Shown here in pieces: positions 45,275 to 53,989 of a stretch of DNA of 64,000 nucleotides. Within the stretch, counting starts at the first letter, position 1, and each line of letters starts with the position of its first letter. The notes under the pieces were generated by a model, which was given only the letters and a program-made list of their open reading frames with translations, did not search any database and was not told the DNA's origin. The translations under genes and the position numbers were made by a program. The stretch covers positions 7,938,001-8,002,000 of the forward strand of contig NZ_CP109137.1 of NCBI RefSeq assembly GCF_035918095.1, given 5' to 3'. This DNA is from Streptomyces sp. NBC_01750 (GTDB lineage Bacteria > Actinomycetota > Actinomycetes > Streptomycetales > Streptomycetaceae).

Positions 45275-45476
45275 ACGGCTACGGGAACTGTGAAGTGGTT
45301 CAAGGCGGAGAGGGCTTCGCCTTCATCGCCCAGGACGGCGGCGGCGCGGACGTCTTCGCCCACTACTCCGCCATCAACTCGTCGGGCTTCCGTGAGCTCC
45401 AGGAAGGCCAGGCCGTGACGTTTGATGTCACCTAAGGCCCGAGGGACCCCAGGCCGAGAACATCAACCCCGCCTGA
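45275..45476 (+). pseudogene. Cold-shock protein pseudogene
   Basis: Three lesions in a CspA-type gene: the expected ATG is ACG (45275), one base is lost after TVKWFKAE (so [20 protein letters not shown] is in a new frame), and a TAA plus another 1-base loss break the C-terminus (VTFDVT* then PQAENINPA by frame shift). 70% identical by eye to the intact Csp at 46044. Confidence 0.75.
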
Positions 45477-45598
45477 CATCCTTCCCGCCCGCGCTCGGAG
45501 GGTACTGCTGCCCTGGGGCAGGCTTTGCTGTCCGACGGGTTCACCCGAACAGTCGGCGCCGCCTTCAGGCGACGGTGGCGGGATCTGGGGCGCACGTG

Positions 45599-45634
45599 AT
45601 CAGGGCCGCGCAGCAACAGCTGCGCGGCCCTGAT
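45599..45634 (+). terminator. Strong hairpin terminator
   Basis: ATCAGGGCCGCGCAGC / GCTGCGCGGCCCTGAT, 16-bp perfect stem with AACA loop, downstream of the dead csp gene. No T-run follows, which is common in high-GC genomes. Confidence 0.7.
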
Positions 45635-46043
45635 CCTGTCGGGACCGGCGTACGGGCCGATGAGGCCGGCGCAGGGCTGAACGGTACGGATCGTGCCACC
45701 GAAATAGTCGTGTCCTCCGAGCCGTGAAGGCTCTTCCTCTAACGCTGTGCTCCGGGTGGATCAATATCTATGACCGCGAGGTGAGGGTTTAACGCGCCAC
45801 GCGGGGAGTGTTTTTACCGCGACTAACAGATTGGAATTATTTACCGTACGCGGGCCGCTACCGCATGCTACTGTCGATCTCAGTTGCAGTTGTGGTTCCC
45901 AAAACTTCAAGCGCCTTCGCCGGTATTTTCAGCCACTGGAAGCGTTTGCGTATTGCCGGTCATTTTCCGGACGGGGCATCATCGCGGCGACCCGGTATCC
46001 GCGCATCGCGGGTCCCGGCGTACTGCCCCAAAGGAGATATGAC

Positions 46044-46247
46044 ATGGCGTCAGGCACCGTGAAGTGGTTCAACGCAGCCAAGGGTTTCGGCTTCATCGAG
46101 CAGGACGGTGGCGGCCCTGACGTGTTCGCCCACTTCTCGAACATCGCCGCCCAGGGCTTCCGTGAGCTGCTCGAAGGCCAGAAGGTCACCTTCGACATCG
46201 CGCCGGGCCAGAAGGGCCCGACGGCCGAGAACATCGTTCTCGCCTGA
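46044..46247 (+). CDS. cspA: Cold-shock protein
   Basis: 67 aa OB-fold RNA chaperone: [20 protein letters not shown] (RNP1 KGFGFIE), DVFAHFS (RNP2) and [26 protein letters not shown] lies 8 bases before ATG 46044. A 250-base leader with an AT-rich stretch (GATTGGAATTATTTACC, 45829-45845) could be the regulated 5' UTR typical of csp genes. Terminated by the hairpin at 46266. Confidence 0.95.
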   Translation: MASGTVKWFNAAKGFGFIEQDGGGPDVFAHFSNIAAQGFRELLEGQKVTFDIAPGQKGPTAENIVLA

Positions 46248-46265
46248 CGCTGACGCGCACTTTGT

Positions 46266-46303
46266 AGCTGGGGCCCGCATCCCTCGGGGTGCGGGCCCCA
46301 GCT
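46266..46303 (+). terminator. Csp terminator
   Basis: AGCTGGGGCCCGCA and TGCGGGCCCCAGCT form a 14-bp stem with a CCTCGGGG-type loop, 18 bases after the csp stop codon. Confidence 0.85.
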
Positions 46304-46524
46304 GCGGGCATTTCCCGCAGTGGTGCCACCTGTGGGACAACACCGCCCCTTCCTCAGGGATGCGCGCCTCTACGGAGCTGCACCCGTCGACGTCCGGGAT
46401 TTCACGTCCACATGACGTCACCCATTTCATTGCCTGCACCCCGCACCGGATTCACTGCAAACCAGATTCGCATTCTATTCGGCCCGTTCTTGTGATTCCC
46501 CGCGCTGCTCTTCCGCTGCGGGAA

Positions 46525-46551
46525 TTCCTTGATACGTGCCGTATCAAGGAA
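46525..46551 (+). promoter_or_regulatory. RBS-occluding hairpin in the helicase leader
   Basis: TTCCTTGATAC-GTGCC-GTATCAAGGAA: 11 perfect base pairs with a 5-nt loop. The right arm contains the AAGGAA of the AAGGAAGG ribosome binding site, and the ATG (46560) is 8 bases beyond. At low temperature the stem should hide the site unless unwound, for example by the helicase itself. Confidence 0.75.
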
Positions 46552-46559
46552 GGTTCTCA

Positions 46560-48071
46560 ATGAACCCCACACGTACGAACGGCCGCTCCTCCCGCCCCCG
46601 CCGCACCGACGGCCCCGCTTTCGGCTCCGGCGCCCGTTCGGGGCGGGGCGGCCGCTTCGGCTCGCCCGCCCCGAGCCGTTCAGGGGGTCCGAGCCGCTCT
46701 GGCGGCCACGGCCGGCGGCCCGCAGCGGTCCAGGGCGAGTTCGCCCTGCCGGAGACGATCACTCCCGCGCTGCCCGCGGTCGAGGCGTTCGCGGACCTCG
46801 ACATGCCCGAGCAGTTGCTGGCCGCGCTCACCGCGCAAGGCGTGAGCGTCCCGTTCCCGATCCAGGGCGCGACCCTGCCCAACACCCTCGCGGGCCGCGA
46901 CGCCCTGGGACGCGGGCGCACCGGCTCCGGCAAGACCCTCGCCTTCGGCCTGGCCCTGCTGGCCCGTACCGCCGGACAGCGCGCCGAGCCCCGCCAGCCG
47001 CTGGCCCTGATCCTTGTTCCCACCCGCGAGCTAGCGCAGCAGGTGACCGACGCACTCACCCCCTACGCCCGCTCGGTCAAGCTGCGCCTGGCCACCGTCG
47101 TCGGCGGAATGTCGATCGGCAGGCAGGCCAATGCGCTGCGCGGTGGCGCCGAGGTCGTCGTCGCGACGCCGGGCCGCCTCAAGGACCTCATCGACCGCGG
47201 TGACTGCCGACTGAACCAGGTCGCGATCACCGTCCTGGACGAGGCCGATCAGATGGCCGACATGGGCTTCATGCCCCAGGTCACCTCGCTCTTGGACCAG
47301 GTCCGCCCCGAGGGCCAGCGGATGCTGTTCTCCGCCACCCTCGACCGCAACGTCGACCGGCTGGTCCGCCGCTACCTCACCGATCCGGTCGTCCACTCCG
47401 TCGACCCGTCCGCAGGCGCGGTCACCACGATGGAGCATCACGTGCTGCACGTCCACGGCGCCGACAAGCACCGGACGACGACGGAGATCGCGGCGCGCGA
47501 GGGCCGGGTGATCATGTTCCTGGACACCAAGCACGCCGTCGACCGGCTGACGCAGGACCTGCTGAACAGCGGTGTCCGGGCCGCCGCCCTGCACGGCGGG
47601 AAGTCGCAGCCCCTGCGCACCCGGACCCTGGCCCAGTTCAAGACCGGCCACGTCACCGTGCTCGTCGCGACGAACGTCGCGGCGCGCGGCATCCACGTCG
47701 ACAACCTCGACCTCGTCGTCAACGTCGACCCGCCGACCGACCACAAGGACTACCTCCACCGCGGCGGCCGTACCGCGCGGGCCGGCGAGTCCGGCAGCGT
47801 CGTCACCCTGGTCACCCCCAACCAGCGCCGCGACATGACCCGCCTCATGACGGCCGCCGGCATCGTGCCCCAGACCACCCAGGTCCGCTCCGGCGAAGAG
47901 GCACTCAGCCAGATCACAGGCGCCCAGACCCCCTCCGGCATCCCCGTGACGATCACCGCGCCGGTGGCCGAACGGCGTAAGCGCAGCGCGGCCCCACGCG
48001 GCCGACGCAGCCCCGCTTCGGCTGCCCGGCGCGTGACCGTGCGGCAGTCCTCCTTCGATGCGGCGGCCTAG
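46560..48071 (+). CDS. DEAD-box ATP-dependent RNA helicase
   Basis: 503 aa. Basic Arg/Gly/Ser N-tail (residues 1-55), Q-motif FPIQGATLPN, motif I GRTGSGKT, Ia PTRELAQQ, II VLDEADQM (DEAD), III SAT, IV MFLDTK, V VLVATNVAARGIHV, VI HRGGRTARAG, and a basic C-tail (RRKRSAAPRGRRSP). It unwinds structured RNA, usually in cold-shock or ribosome biogenesis. Translation is likely controlled by the hairpin at 46525. Together with Csp, CBS and SCO5918-type genes it forms a conserved Streptomyces group. Confidence 0.95.
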   Translation: MNPTRTNGRSSRPRRTDGPAFGSGARSGRGGRFGSPAPSRSGGPSRSGGHGRRPAAVQGEFALPETITPALPAVEAFADLDMPEQLLAALTAQGVSVPFPIQGATLPNTLAGRDALGRGRTGSGKTLAFGLALLARTAGQRAEPRQPLALILVPTRELAQQVTDALTPYARSVKLRLATVVGGMSIGRQANALRGGAEVVVATPGRLKDLIDRGDCRLNQVAITVLDEADQMADMGFMPQVTSLLDQVRPEGQRMLFSATLDRNVDRLVRRYLTDPVVHSVDPSAGAVTTMEHHVLHVHGADKHRTTTEIAAREGRVIMFLDTKHAVDRLTQDLLNSGVRAAALHGGKSQPLRTRTLAQFKTGHVTVLVATNVAARGIHVDNLDLVVNVDPPTDHKDYLHRGGRTARAGESGSVVTLVTPNQRRDMTRLMTAAGIVPQTTQVRSGEEALSQITGAQTPSGIPVTITAPVAERRKRSAAPRGRRSPASAARRVTVRQSSFDAAA

Positions 48072-48117
48072 AACCTTCGTGATCAGGAAACTGACCCATC
48101 TCTGCAGGAGGCACGTT

Positions 48118-48522
48118 TTGGCGCTGGTTCAGATGCAGCCCCGCTCGGCGAATGCCACCCCCGTACACAGGACGGCGGCCGACGCCATGGACACAGGCGC
48201 ACCGCAGGTCTGCGACGACATGACCATCGAGGTCGCCCTGTCCGTCATGGACAGCGCCCGCACCGGGCACCTGCTCGTCTGCGACAACGACGGCCTGTGC
48301 ACCCAACTGGTCACCCAGGCCCAGCTCGCCGCAGTCCGCGACAGCTCCGCGTACACGGACCGGGTCCAGCTGCGCGACATCCTCGGCGACCGCCGGCCGT
48401 TCACCTCGCCCGTGACCACGATGGCCGCGGCCGAGCACGCGATGCGCTGCCGCCGGCTCGATGCCCCGCCTGTCGTCGACGAACAAGGCAGTGCTCTGGG
48501 CGTCCTCGCCCTTGCCGGCTGA
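48118..48522 (+). CDS. CBS domain protein
   Basis: 134 aa from TTG 48118, chosen because GCAGGAGGCACG lies just before it. Two CBS motifs: DAMDTGAPQVCDDMTIEVAL ... RTGHLLVCDNDGLCTQLVTQ and RPFTSPVTTMAAAEHAMR ... LDAPPVVDEQGSALGVLALA. CBS pairs bind adenine nucleotides and sense energy state. Follows the helicase by 46 bp and so is probably in its operon. Confidence 0.8.
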   Translation: MALVQMQPRSANATPVHRTAADAMDTGAPQVCDDMTIEVALSVMDSARTGHLLVCDNDGLCTQLVTQAQLAAVRDSSAYTDRVQLRDILGDRRPFTSPVTTMAAAEHAMRCRRLDAPPVVDEQGSALGVLALAG

Positions 48523-48576
48523 ACCGCCTCACCGCGGCAGAACCATCCCCCTTCGTTCTTCTCCTTGTGAGGCATC

Positions 48577-48888
48577 ATGCGCTGTGTCATCGCCCGCTTC
48601 CCGTTCGACCTCACCAAGAGCGGCGTCCTGGAATCGATGAAGGGCATCAGGCCCGAGCAGGTCTTCGGCGAGTCCGTGATCATCGGCCGCCGCACCTACC
48701 CCGTCAAGCAGGTCGGCCAGGTCGTCACACGCCAGGACCGCCGCGATTTCAGCGCCGGCGAAGTCCTCCGGGCCATGACCCAGCTCGGCTTCACCTGCCG
48801 CGGCCTTCCCCAGGCCGCCGCGCCCACGCGCGTCCTCAACCCGTTCCAACAGGCTTCCGCGATGCTCGGAGCCCCCGCGGTCGTCTGA
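48577..48888 (+). CDS. SCO5918-family protein
   Basis: 103 aa, MRCVIARFPFDLTKSGVLES, IRPEQVFGESVIIGRRTYPV, KQVGQVVTRQDRRDFSAGEV, LRAMTQLGFTCRGLP. This small family lies next to the DEAD-box helicase and CBS gene in Streptomyces (SCO5918-SCO5921 in S. coelicolor by recollection). Function unknown; a role in helicase control is inferred from the neighbourhood. Confidence 0.8.
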   Translation: MRCVIARFPFDLTKSGVLESMKGIRPEQVFGESVIIGRRTYPVKQVGQVVTRQDRRDFSAGEVLRAMTQLGFTCRGLPQAAAPTRVLNPFQQASAMLGAPAVV

Positions 48889-48925
48889 CCGACGGGCAGG
48901 CGCGAGCCGCCACAAAAACGGCGGT

Positions 48926-48959
48926 GAGGGCCCGATCGGTATGCGCCGGTCGGGCCCTC
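48926..48959. terminator. Terminator between convergent genes
   Basis: GAGGGCCCGA and TCGGGCCCTC, 10-bp perfect stem with a 14-base loop, 37 bp after the SCO5918-type stop and 35 bp before the next convergent gene's stop. Likely serves both. Confidence 0.75.
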
Positions 48960-48993
48960 AACGCATACCGGCGGCTTCTCGACGCGGCGGGGG

Positions 48994-49353
48994 TCAGTGG
49001 TCGGAGTAGCTGAAGTCGCCCATGGTCGAGGCACTGACGTCCTCGATCGCCACGCGGTACATCCCGCCCGTCTCCGGGATCCCCACCGTGCCCTGCAGAA
49101 TCCGCGCCACATGGAAATGCAGATGCGTGGGCGGCCCCTCCTTGCACGTAATAGCGGTGAAGACGGCGGAGAAATCGCTCAGGCGGGCCGAGTCCGCCAG
49201 GACCTCCGACACCCGCTGCCTCCAGACGGCTTCGGGAGCCAGCCGACCCGTGATGACAGCACCACCGGCGACCACGGTCAGAGACATCTGATTGCTGTGC
49301 CCGGACTCCACCAGGGCGGCGACGTCAACGAGCAGTTCGTCAGGCTTCGACAT
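48994..49353 (-). CDS. GvpU-like gas vesicle accessory protein (tentative)
   Basis: 119 aa: MSKPDELLVDVAALVESGHS, NQMSLTVVAGGAVITGRLAP, EGPPTHLHFHVARILQGTVG, MYRVAIEDVSASTMGDFSYS. The pattern MSLTVxxGGxxITGxLxP is that of the gas vesicle protein GvpU family, but no other gvp genes are in the window. Alternatively a conserved actinobacterial beta-rich stress protein. Confidence 0.5.
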   Translation of the reverse strand: MSKPDELLVDVAALVESGHSNQMSLTVVAGGAVITGRLAPEAVWRQRVSEVLADSARLSDFSAVFTAITCKEGPPTHLHFHVARILQGTVGIPETGGMYRVAIEDVSASTMGDFSYSDH

Positions 49354-49499
49354 GAGAGGCCATTCTAATCACCGGCCGTCCGGTCAGCTGAAGCAGTGGT
49401 GCTCATGGAAAATGCAAGATCGAACTGCGCAGACGAGGGCGCCGCGGACCACTGCGTTCCTTCTTCGCCCAGCTAGCCACCGCACACACACGCAGGCTT

Positions 49500-49711
49500 A
49501 CGGTCTCGGGGGGAAATTGGGCTTCGGGAGTGCCGGCCTGGCGGCTCGGCTGGTGGGTGATGCGGGCGGTGTCGCGGACGAGGACGAGTTCGGTGCTCAT
49601 CCGGCGGCGGGTGGCCCGCTGCGCGGATCGGTCGGAGACGAGTGAGGCGATCGCGAGATGAGTCTCGGCGTAGGTATCGCGGCGTCCGTGCGGCCCTTCT
49701 CATGTCACGGC
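49500..49711 (-). pseudogene. Scrap of the IS at 50334-51450
   Basis: Minus-strand LVSDRSAQRATRRRMSTELV and LVRDTARITHQPSRQAGTPE corresponds to the C-terminus and 3' flank of the intact transposase (LVSDRAAKRPTQRRTSTELV). The element's left end (GTGACATGAGAAGGGCCGCA type) follows at 49689-49708, so the middle of the element is deleted. Confidence 0.7.
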
Positions 49712-49786
49712 CCTACCGAGACGATTCATGTCGCCGAGGCCGTAAAGCGGTGGACAGCCCTCCGGTGCTGGGCGAGCATCTCCGCG

Positions 49787-50383
49787 ATGAATAGCGAACT
49801 TCTCTCCATACCCAAACGCGTCCGCTTCGTCGAGCTCAGCGCAAAGGCGCTGCGTGCGCTTGCCGACGGTGACCTCGCTGGCGGCAGCGCCGAGGCCGGG
49901 GTCGCCCTTGACGAATACTTCGTCTGCGACCGGGCCCGCTGGATCCTCGGCCATCGCGCTGACCAGCTCGCCGAGGACCCGTCTGCCGCGCCCTGGATCA
50001 CGCGGGCCGCGGTGTCCGAGCCGGACGGGGCCGTCGTCGGCGACGCCGGGTTCCACGGGCCGCCGGACGAGGCCGGCATGGTCGAGGTCGGCTACACCGT
50101 CGTGCCCGGGTACCGCCGCCAGGGCTATGCCCGCGCCATGCTGACGGCGTTGCTCGTCAGGGCCGCCGCCGAACCCGGTGTCAGGACCGTGCGGGCCACT
50201 ATCAGATCCGACAACAACGCCTCCCTGGCCACCATCGCGGGCTTCGGTTTCACGCGCGTCGGCGAGCAGGGGGACGAACGCGACGGGCTCGAGATCGTCT
50301 TCGAGGTCCCGGCAGACGCGATTCAGGCCGAGCAGCTTTACGGCCTCGGCGGACATGGTGAGCGTCCCGGTATCAGGCCGTGA
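49787..50383 (+). CDS. GNAT family acetyltransferase
   Basis: 198 aa: EVGYTVVPGYRRQGYARAML contains the acetyl-CoA-binding RRQGYA (motif A), then RTVRATIRSDNNASLATIAG and FGFTRVGEQGDERDGLEIVF (motif B). Such RimJ/RimL-like enzymes modify protein N-termini or small molecules. The last 15 codons (LYGLGGHGERPGIRP) come from the end of the adjacent IS, so the original C-terminus was replaced. It lies between two inverted copies of the IS terminus. Confidence 0.85.
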   Translation: MNSELLSIPKRVRFVELSAKALRALADGDLAGGSAEAGVALDEYFVCDRARWILGHRADQLAEDPSAAPWITRAAVSEPDGAVVGDAGFHGPPDEAGMVEVGYTVVPGYRRQGYARAMLTALLVRAAAEPGVRTVRATIRSDNNASLATIAGFGFTRVGEQGDERDGLEIVFEVPADAIQAEQLYGLGGHGERPGIRP

Positions 50384-51450
50384 CATGAGAAGGGCCGCAC
50401 GGGTTGGCTGAGTTGTGAAGCTGACCTGGGCCCGTGCGGCCTGTTCCCATCCTGCCCTGTCCGGGGTCTCACGCGCACATTTCGGCGATTTGCTCGAAGA
50501 GCTCGCTCGCCCGTGGGAAGCCGCCCGGGAGTCCGTACTACGTGCCGAGCGTGGCGGACCTCGTCAGCGGGCCGTCGGGGCGGGGCGCAAGCCGAAGCTG
50601 GTCTTCGTCGACCGGCTGCTGGTCACCTTGGTCCATCTGCGGCACGGGCTGCCGCACGCGGTCCTGGCCGAGCTCTTCGACGTGGACCGTTCCACGGTGT
50701 CCGCTGCGGTCCGGCAGGTCCGCCCTCTGCTCGCGGCCCGGGGCTTCGCCGTTCCCGACCGGCCCGGCCTGCGGCTCAAGACGCTGGCGGACGTCTTCGC
50801 CTACGCCGAGGCCGAGGGGGTCGAACTGCGGCTGGACGGGGCGGAGACCCAGGTCCGCCGCCCGCAGGCGGCCCGCCCAGGCCGCCGGGCGTTCGTCTCG
50901 GGCAAGCGCCGGCAGAACACCATCAAGACAACGACGTTCAGCGACGGCCAGGGCCGCATGGTGCTGTCCGGTGTCGTCCGGCCAGGCCGCGTACACGATC
51001 AGACCGCCGTCCGCAGCGAGGGCATCGCCGAGCAGTTCCGCCAGCACCCCCGCGTGAAAGCCAAGGTCGACTCCGGGTACCAAGGGCTGGCCAAGGAGTT
51101 CCCCCGTCAGGTGAGCGCCCCGCCGAAGAAACCCAAGGACGATGCCTGCGACGGTGACAAGTACGCCTGGCGTGAGGCGAGGCGCCGCCAGTCCTCGGCC
51201 CGCATCTGTGTCGAGCACACCAACGCCGAACTGAGGCAGCGGGCTCCGCTCCGACGCTTCACCGGCCGCCGTGCAACCTATGCCGAGACCCACCTCGCGA
51301 TCGCCTCACTCGTCTCCGACCGCGCCGCCAAGCGCCCCACACAGCGCCGGACAAGCACCGAACTCGTCTTCGCCCGCGACACTGCTTGCTGATCAGCCAC
51401 CAGCCAAACCGCCAGGCCAACACGCCCCGAACTCAATTCCCCCCAAGGTC
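50334..51450. mobile_element. IS5-superfamily (DDE_Tnp_4) element
   Basis: The left end (50334-50402) is a repeat of 49685-49747 in inverse orientation over some 65 bp. The right end is less clear: sequence after the stop (CCAGCCAAACCGCCAGGCC, 51399-51417) also recurs in the scrap at 49500-49560, so the element extends to at least 51430. Confidence 0.65.
50415..51392 (+). CDS. IS5-superfamily transposase (HARBI1-like, DDE_Tnp_4)
   Basis: 325 aa from GTG 50415. HTH LVTLVHLRHGLPHAVLAELF and DRSTVSAAVRQVRPLL precede the DDE core: ELRLDGAETQVRRPQ (first Asp), VVRPGRVHDQTAVR with KAKVDSGYQG (second Asp), and RICVEHTNAELRQRAPLRRF (final Glu). No lesion is visible, so it may be active. Confidence 0.85.
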   Translation: MKLTWARAACSHPALSGVSRAHFGDLLEELARPWEAARESVLRAERGGPRQRAVGAGRKPKLVFVDRLLVTLVHLRHGLPHAVLAELFDVDRSTVSAAVRQVRPLLAARGFAVPDRPGLRLKTLADVFAYAEAEGVELRLDGAETQVRRPQAARPGRRAFVSGKRRQNTIKTTTFSDGQGRMVLSGVVRPGRVHDQTAVRSEGIAEQFRQHPRVKAKVDSGYQGLAKEFPRQVSAPPKKPKDDACDGDKYAWREARRRQSSARICVEHTNAELRQRAPLRRFTGRRATYAETHLAIASLVSDRAAKRPTQRRTSTELVFARDTAC

Positions 51451-52066
51451 GTTAGGGAAGAAAGTGCTGGGCGGCTACGACGGTCTCTTCCTTGCGCTGG
51501 CAATCGGGTCTGTCCTGGCGGCATTTCTGGCCATCGCTTCGGGATATCCCGCCCAGGGCGCCGTCGGTCACAGCGTGCAGGCTTCGCCAGCAGCTCGCCC
51601 GAGATGAGAGATGTCCGGATAATCAGTGACCGGACCCAATGCACTGAGCTGAGGACATGGCCCGACCGGCCCACAGGCCAGCGTCGGCAGGCTTGATCAC
51701 GGACTGTTGAGCCTCGGCACCGCTGTGCTTACCACATATGCGATGGCCTGCGAAAACGGCCGCTCCTCCCCGGCGAGGGGACGGAGCGTTGCGGTCTGTG
51801 GTGGTCGGCACTTCGGTGACCTGCGCCGATGCTTCGGCCCTTGCTGGCACGAGCTGCGACAGCCTTGTGCCACGCCCACCTGCCCTTTGTCGCCTTCACT
51901 GACACGTCACCTGTCTCGGGCTTCGTGGACGCGCCGACATGGGCGGGAAACTTCGAGGAGGTCGGTCTTCGGTACCTGCCCGCTCGTGATCAGAGTGCGC
52001 CGACCGCATCGAACACCCCCTCGCCCTCGGGTGGCGCCGTCGCCTGTAGGGCTTGCTGGAGCAGGC
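51393..52066. other. Degenerate region
   Basis: A membrane-helix scrap at about 51465-51560 (GGYDGLFLALAIGSVLAAFL) resembles the last helices of an MFS exporter but has no start. The rest has no supported gene. Confidence 0.4.
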
Positions 52067-52639
52067 CTAGCGTGCGCGGGTGCCGGTGTGGGTCGTGAAG
52101 CGGTATTCGACGGTGACGGGGAGAGTGTCGAGGTCGAGTGCTTGACGGAGCCGGGGCAGACCGTGGGTGTTGAGTCGATGGTTGATGGTGCTCAGATCGC
52201 CGTCTTGTTCGGTGCTGATCGCTATTGCGAGTGCGGGGTTTTGGCGGGTCCCGGCGAGCGTGGCGCGGGCGCTGTGGATTCCGGGGTACGTGGTGATTTC
52301 ACTGAGGAACGGGGCAGTGGCAGTGCTCGCAGCCAGTGCGGTGTGGCCCTGCTCGGGGTTCTGCTCGAGGTGCCAGGTGTGAGTTTTGGGGCGTCGGCTC
52401 AGCTGCGCAACCAACCAGCGCAGGATGAGCAGCCCGACAGCGACTGCGGTGGCGGCGGTGACCCAGAGCGCCCAGGTGGGCGGGTCGTCGGCGGTGGGAA
52501 TGAGTGTGGCGCCCGAATCCAGGAAGGTGAGTTGGCCGAAGTGACCCGTCAGGGCGAAGGTGCCGGAGCCGAGCAGGAGGACGCCGAAGACGGCGAGCAG
52601 GGTGCGGTTGAGGCGGGCTGGGCGGTTGAGGCTGATCAT
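52067..52639 (-). CDS. amaP: AmaP-type membrane anchor protein
   Basis: 190 aa. Two transmembrane helices, LLAVFGVLLLGSGTFALTGH and WALWVTAATAVAVGLLILRW, followed by a cytoplasmic domain (EQNPEQGHTALAASTATAPF; IHSARATLAGTRQNPALAIA; DLDTLPVTVEYRFTT). This is the layout of AmaP, which anchors Asp23/Gls24 envelope-stress proteins. The ATG overlaps the upstream stop by 4 bases. The Asp23 partner gene is missing. Confidence 0.75.
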   Translation of the reverse strand: MISLNRPARLNRTLLAVFGVLLLGSGTFALTGHFGQLTFLDSGATLIPTADDPPTWALWVTAATAVAVGLLILRWLVAQLSRRPKTHTWHLEQNPEQGHTALAASTATAPFLSEITTYPGIHSARATLAGTRQNPALAIAISTEQDGDLSTINHRLNTHGLPRLRQALDLDTLPVTVEYRFTTHTGTRAR

Positions 52640-52941
52640 GGCGTGTTCCTGGTGGCATGGAGCCGGATTTTCATGGCCGGACGGGTGAGCGGGATGACCT
52701 GGTCGAGGCGCTCATCCAGAGCGGCGCGGACGGCATCGGTGAGCCCTGCGGTGTTGGTCCGGTCGGTGCGGATGCGGGCGACGATCGTGCGTGGGCCCAG
52801 TTTCAGCTTCGCTCTGCTGACCCCGTCGAGCTGGTCGTACACCTTCACCAAGGCCGGGACGTATTGCTCGTCGTCGCCGCTGCCTCCGCCCGTCGAACCC
52901 CACGAGCCGCTGCCACCGGTCGTCGAACTCACCGCCCGCAT
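52636..52941 (-). CDS. Partner of AmaP, probably N-terminally truncated
   Basis: 101 aa; the first 25 residues are Gly/Ser-rich (TTGGSGSWGSTGGGSG), then LVKVYDQLDGVSRAKLKLGP, TIVARIRTDRTNTAGLTDAV and LDERLDQVIPLTRPAMKIRL. Resembles the DUF6286/Asp23-like proteins encoded before AmaP, but with a replaced N-terminus. ATGA overlap with amaP. Confidence 0.6.
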   Translation of the reverse strand: MRAVSSTTGGSGSWGSTGGGSGDDEQYVPALVKVYDQLDGVSRAKLKLGPRTIVARIRTDRTNTAGLTDAVRAALDERLDQVIPLTRPAMKIRLHATRNTP

Positions 52942-53160
52942 CGGCCCGTTGTCGCCCTTCTCCAGCGTGCCCGAGTCGAACTTCGTGGGCCCGCTATGCC
53001 ACAGCTTCCAGCAGGTCTTGATGCCCTGCCGCTGCGGCCCGAGGGAAGTCCGTCAACCCGGCAACGGACTTTGAGGGGCTCACAGACTGGGAGCTCTACC
53101 AGATAAGCCAGTCCCCTCACGCATGGGACAGAATCACCTGGTATGAAGGAGGTAAGAAGC

Positions 53161-53580
53161 ATGGCAATCCCTTCAAGTAGCGGCTCGAGCTCAACCCTGC
53201 TCTTCCAGTCCGATCGAACCTTCCGAGTCTGGCGCTATGGAGTCGGGCACTCCCAACTGCTGCTCCGTGCCGCTCCGGACGCCGTAGAGGCCACTCGCCT
53301 GGACCTCCTCTTCGAAGGCGTGGACGCCATGAGACTGGTCACGCGCTACGAGGCGATCGAGCTCCACTCGGTGAGTGAGACGGAATTCCAGCGGATCTAC
53401 GATGAGTCCGGCCTGGATCCGAAATGGAAGCCGCATCGACTCATTGTCGCCCTGAGGTCCGGAAGCGGATCGGGTTATGTGCAGTGTCAGAAGGCAAGCG
53501 CCATGCGCGGCGCAGCAAACGGCCTCGGGCCTGATGAACCGTCCGAATCAGTGGACGTGATCTGGAGTCTGCGCCGCTAG
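53161..53580 (+). CDS. Hypothetical protein
   Basis: 139 aa from ATG 53161, with GAAGGAGG 8 bases upstream. Ser-rich N-terminus, then TFRVWRYGVGHSQLLLRAAP, DAVEATRLDLLFEGVDAMRL and TEFQRIYDESGLDPKWKPHR. The compact beta-rich sequence resembles small immunity-type or accessory proteins, with no assigned family. It is followed by a terminator. Confidence 0.7.
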   Translation: MAIPSSSGSSSTLLFQSDRTFRVWRYGVGHSQLLLRAAPDAVEATRLDLLFEGVDAMRLVTRYEAIELHSVSETEFQRIYDESGLDPKWKPHRLIVALRSGSGSGYVQCQKASAMRGAANGLGPDEPSESVDVIWSLRR

Positions 53581-53585
53581 TTTCG

Positions 53586-53621
53586 CGTGAGGGTTCGTCA
53601 GGCGGCTGACGAACCCTCACG
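53586..53621 (+). terminator. Terminator
   Basis: CGTGAGGGTTCGTCAG-GCGG-CTGACGAACCCTCACG, 16-bp perfect stem, 5 bases after the stop codon of the hypothetical gene. Confidence 0.85.
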
Positions 53622-53867
53622 TGTGGTGCAGGCCGGGCCGCCCTGCAGTCCCCGAGGGGAATGTGGGAGGCCGACTTCCGCAACCACGACCCCAGTGCCA
53701 CGCCTCCTGAAGAGTGATGATGCCACCGGCACCGGCCGACCGCGCAAACGGCCCGGACGGGCGATCTCAGAGCGTTGGACGAGGAATCCGCCGCGCGGAG
53801 GTTCGAGCCCCTTTTCCGAATTGGCGCGACCGCTCTCGTCCCCTTCGATTCTGTCCAACCGGGACGC

Positions 53868-53989
53868 GGTCAGGACACAAGGACAGGAACAGACCGACAA
53901 AGACGAAGTAGTGCCGACATGGCTCGCCCCATCTGACCTGCAAAAACGTCGTAGATCGGTGTAGATCGACAAGGGCCGCCAAGATCCCC
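53868..53989 (+). repeat. att-associated direct repeat, copy 2
   Basis: Colinear with 22831-22952 without gaps; about a dozen differences. Directly upstream of att copy 3. Confidence 0.75.
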
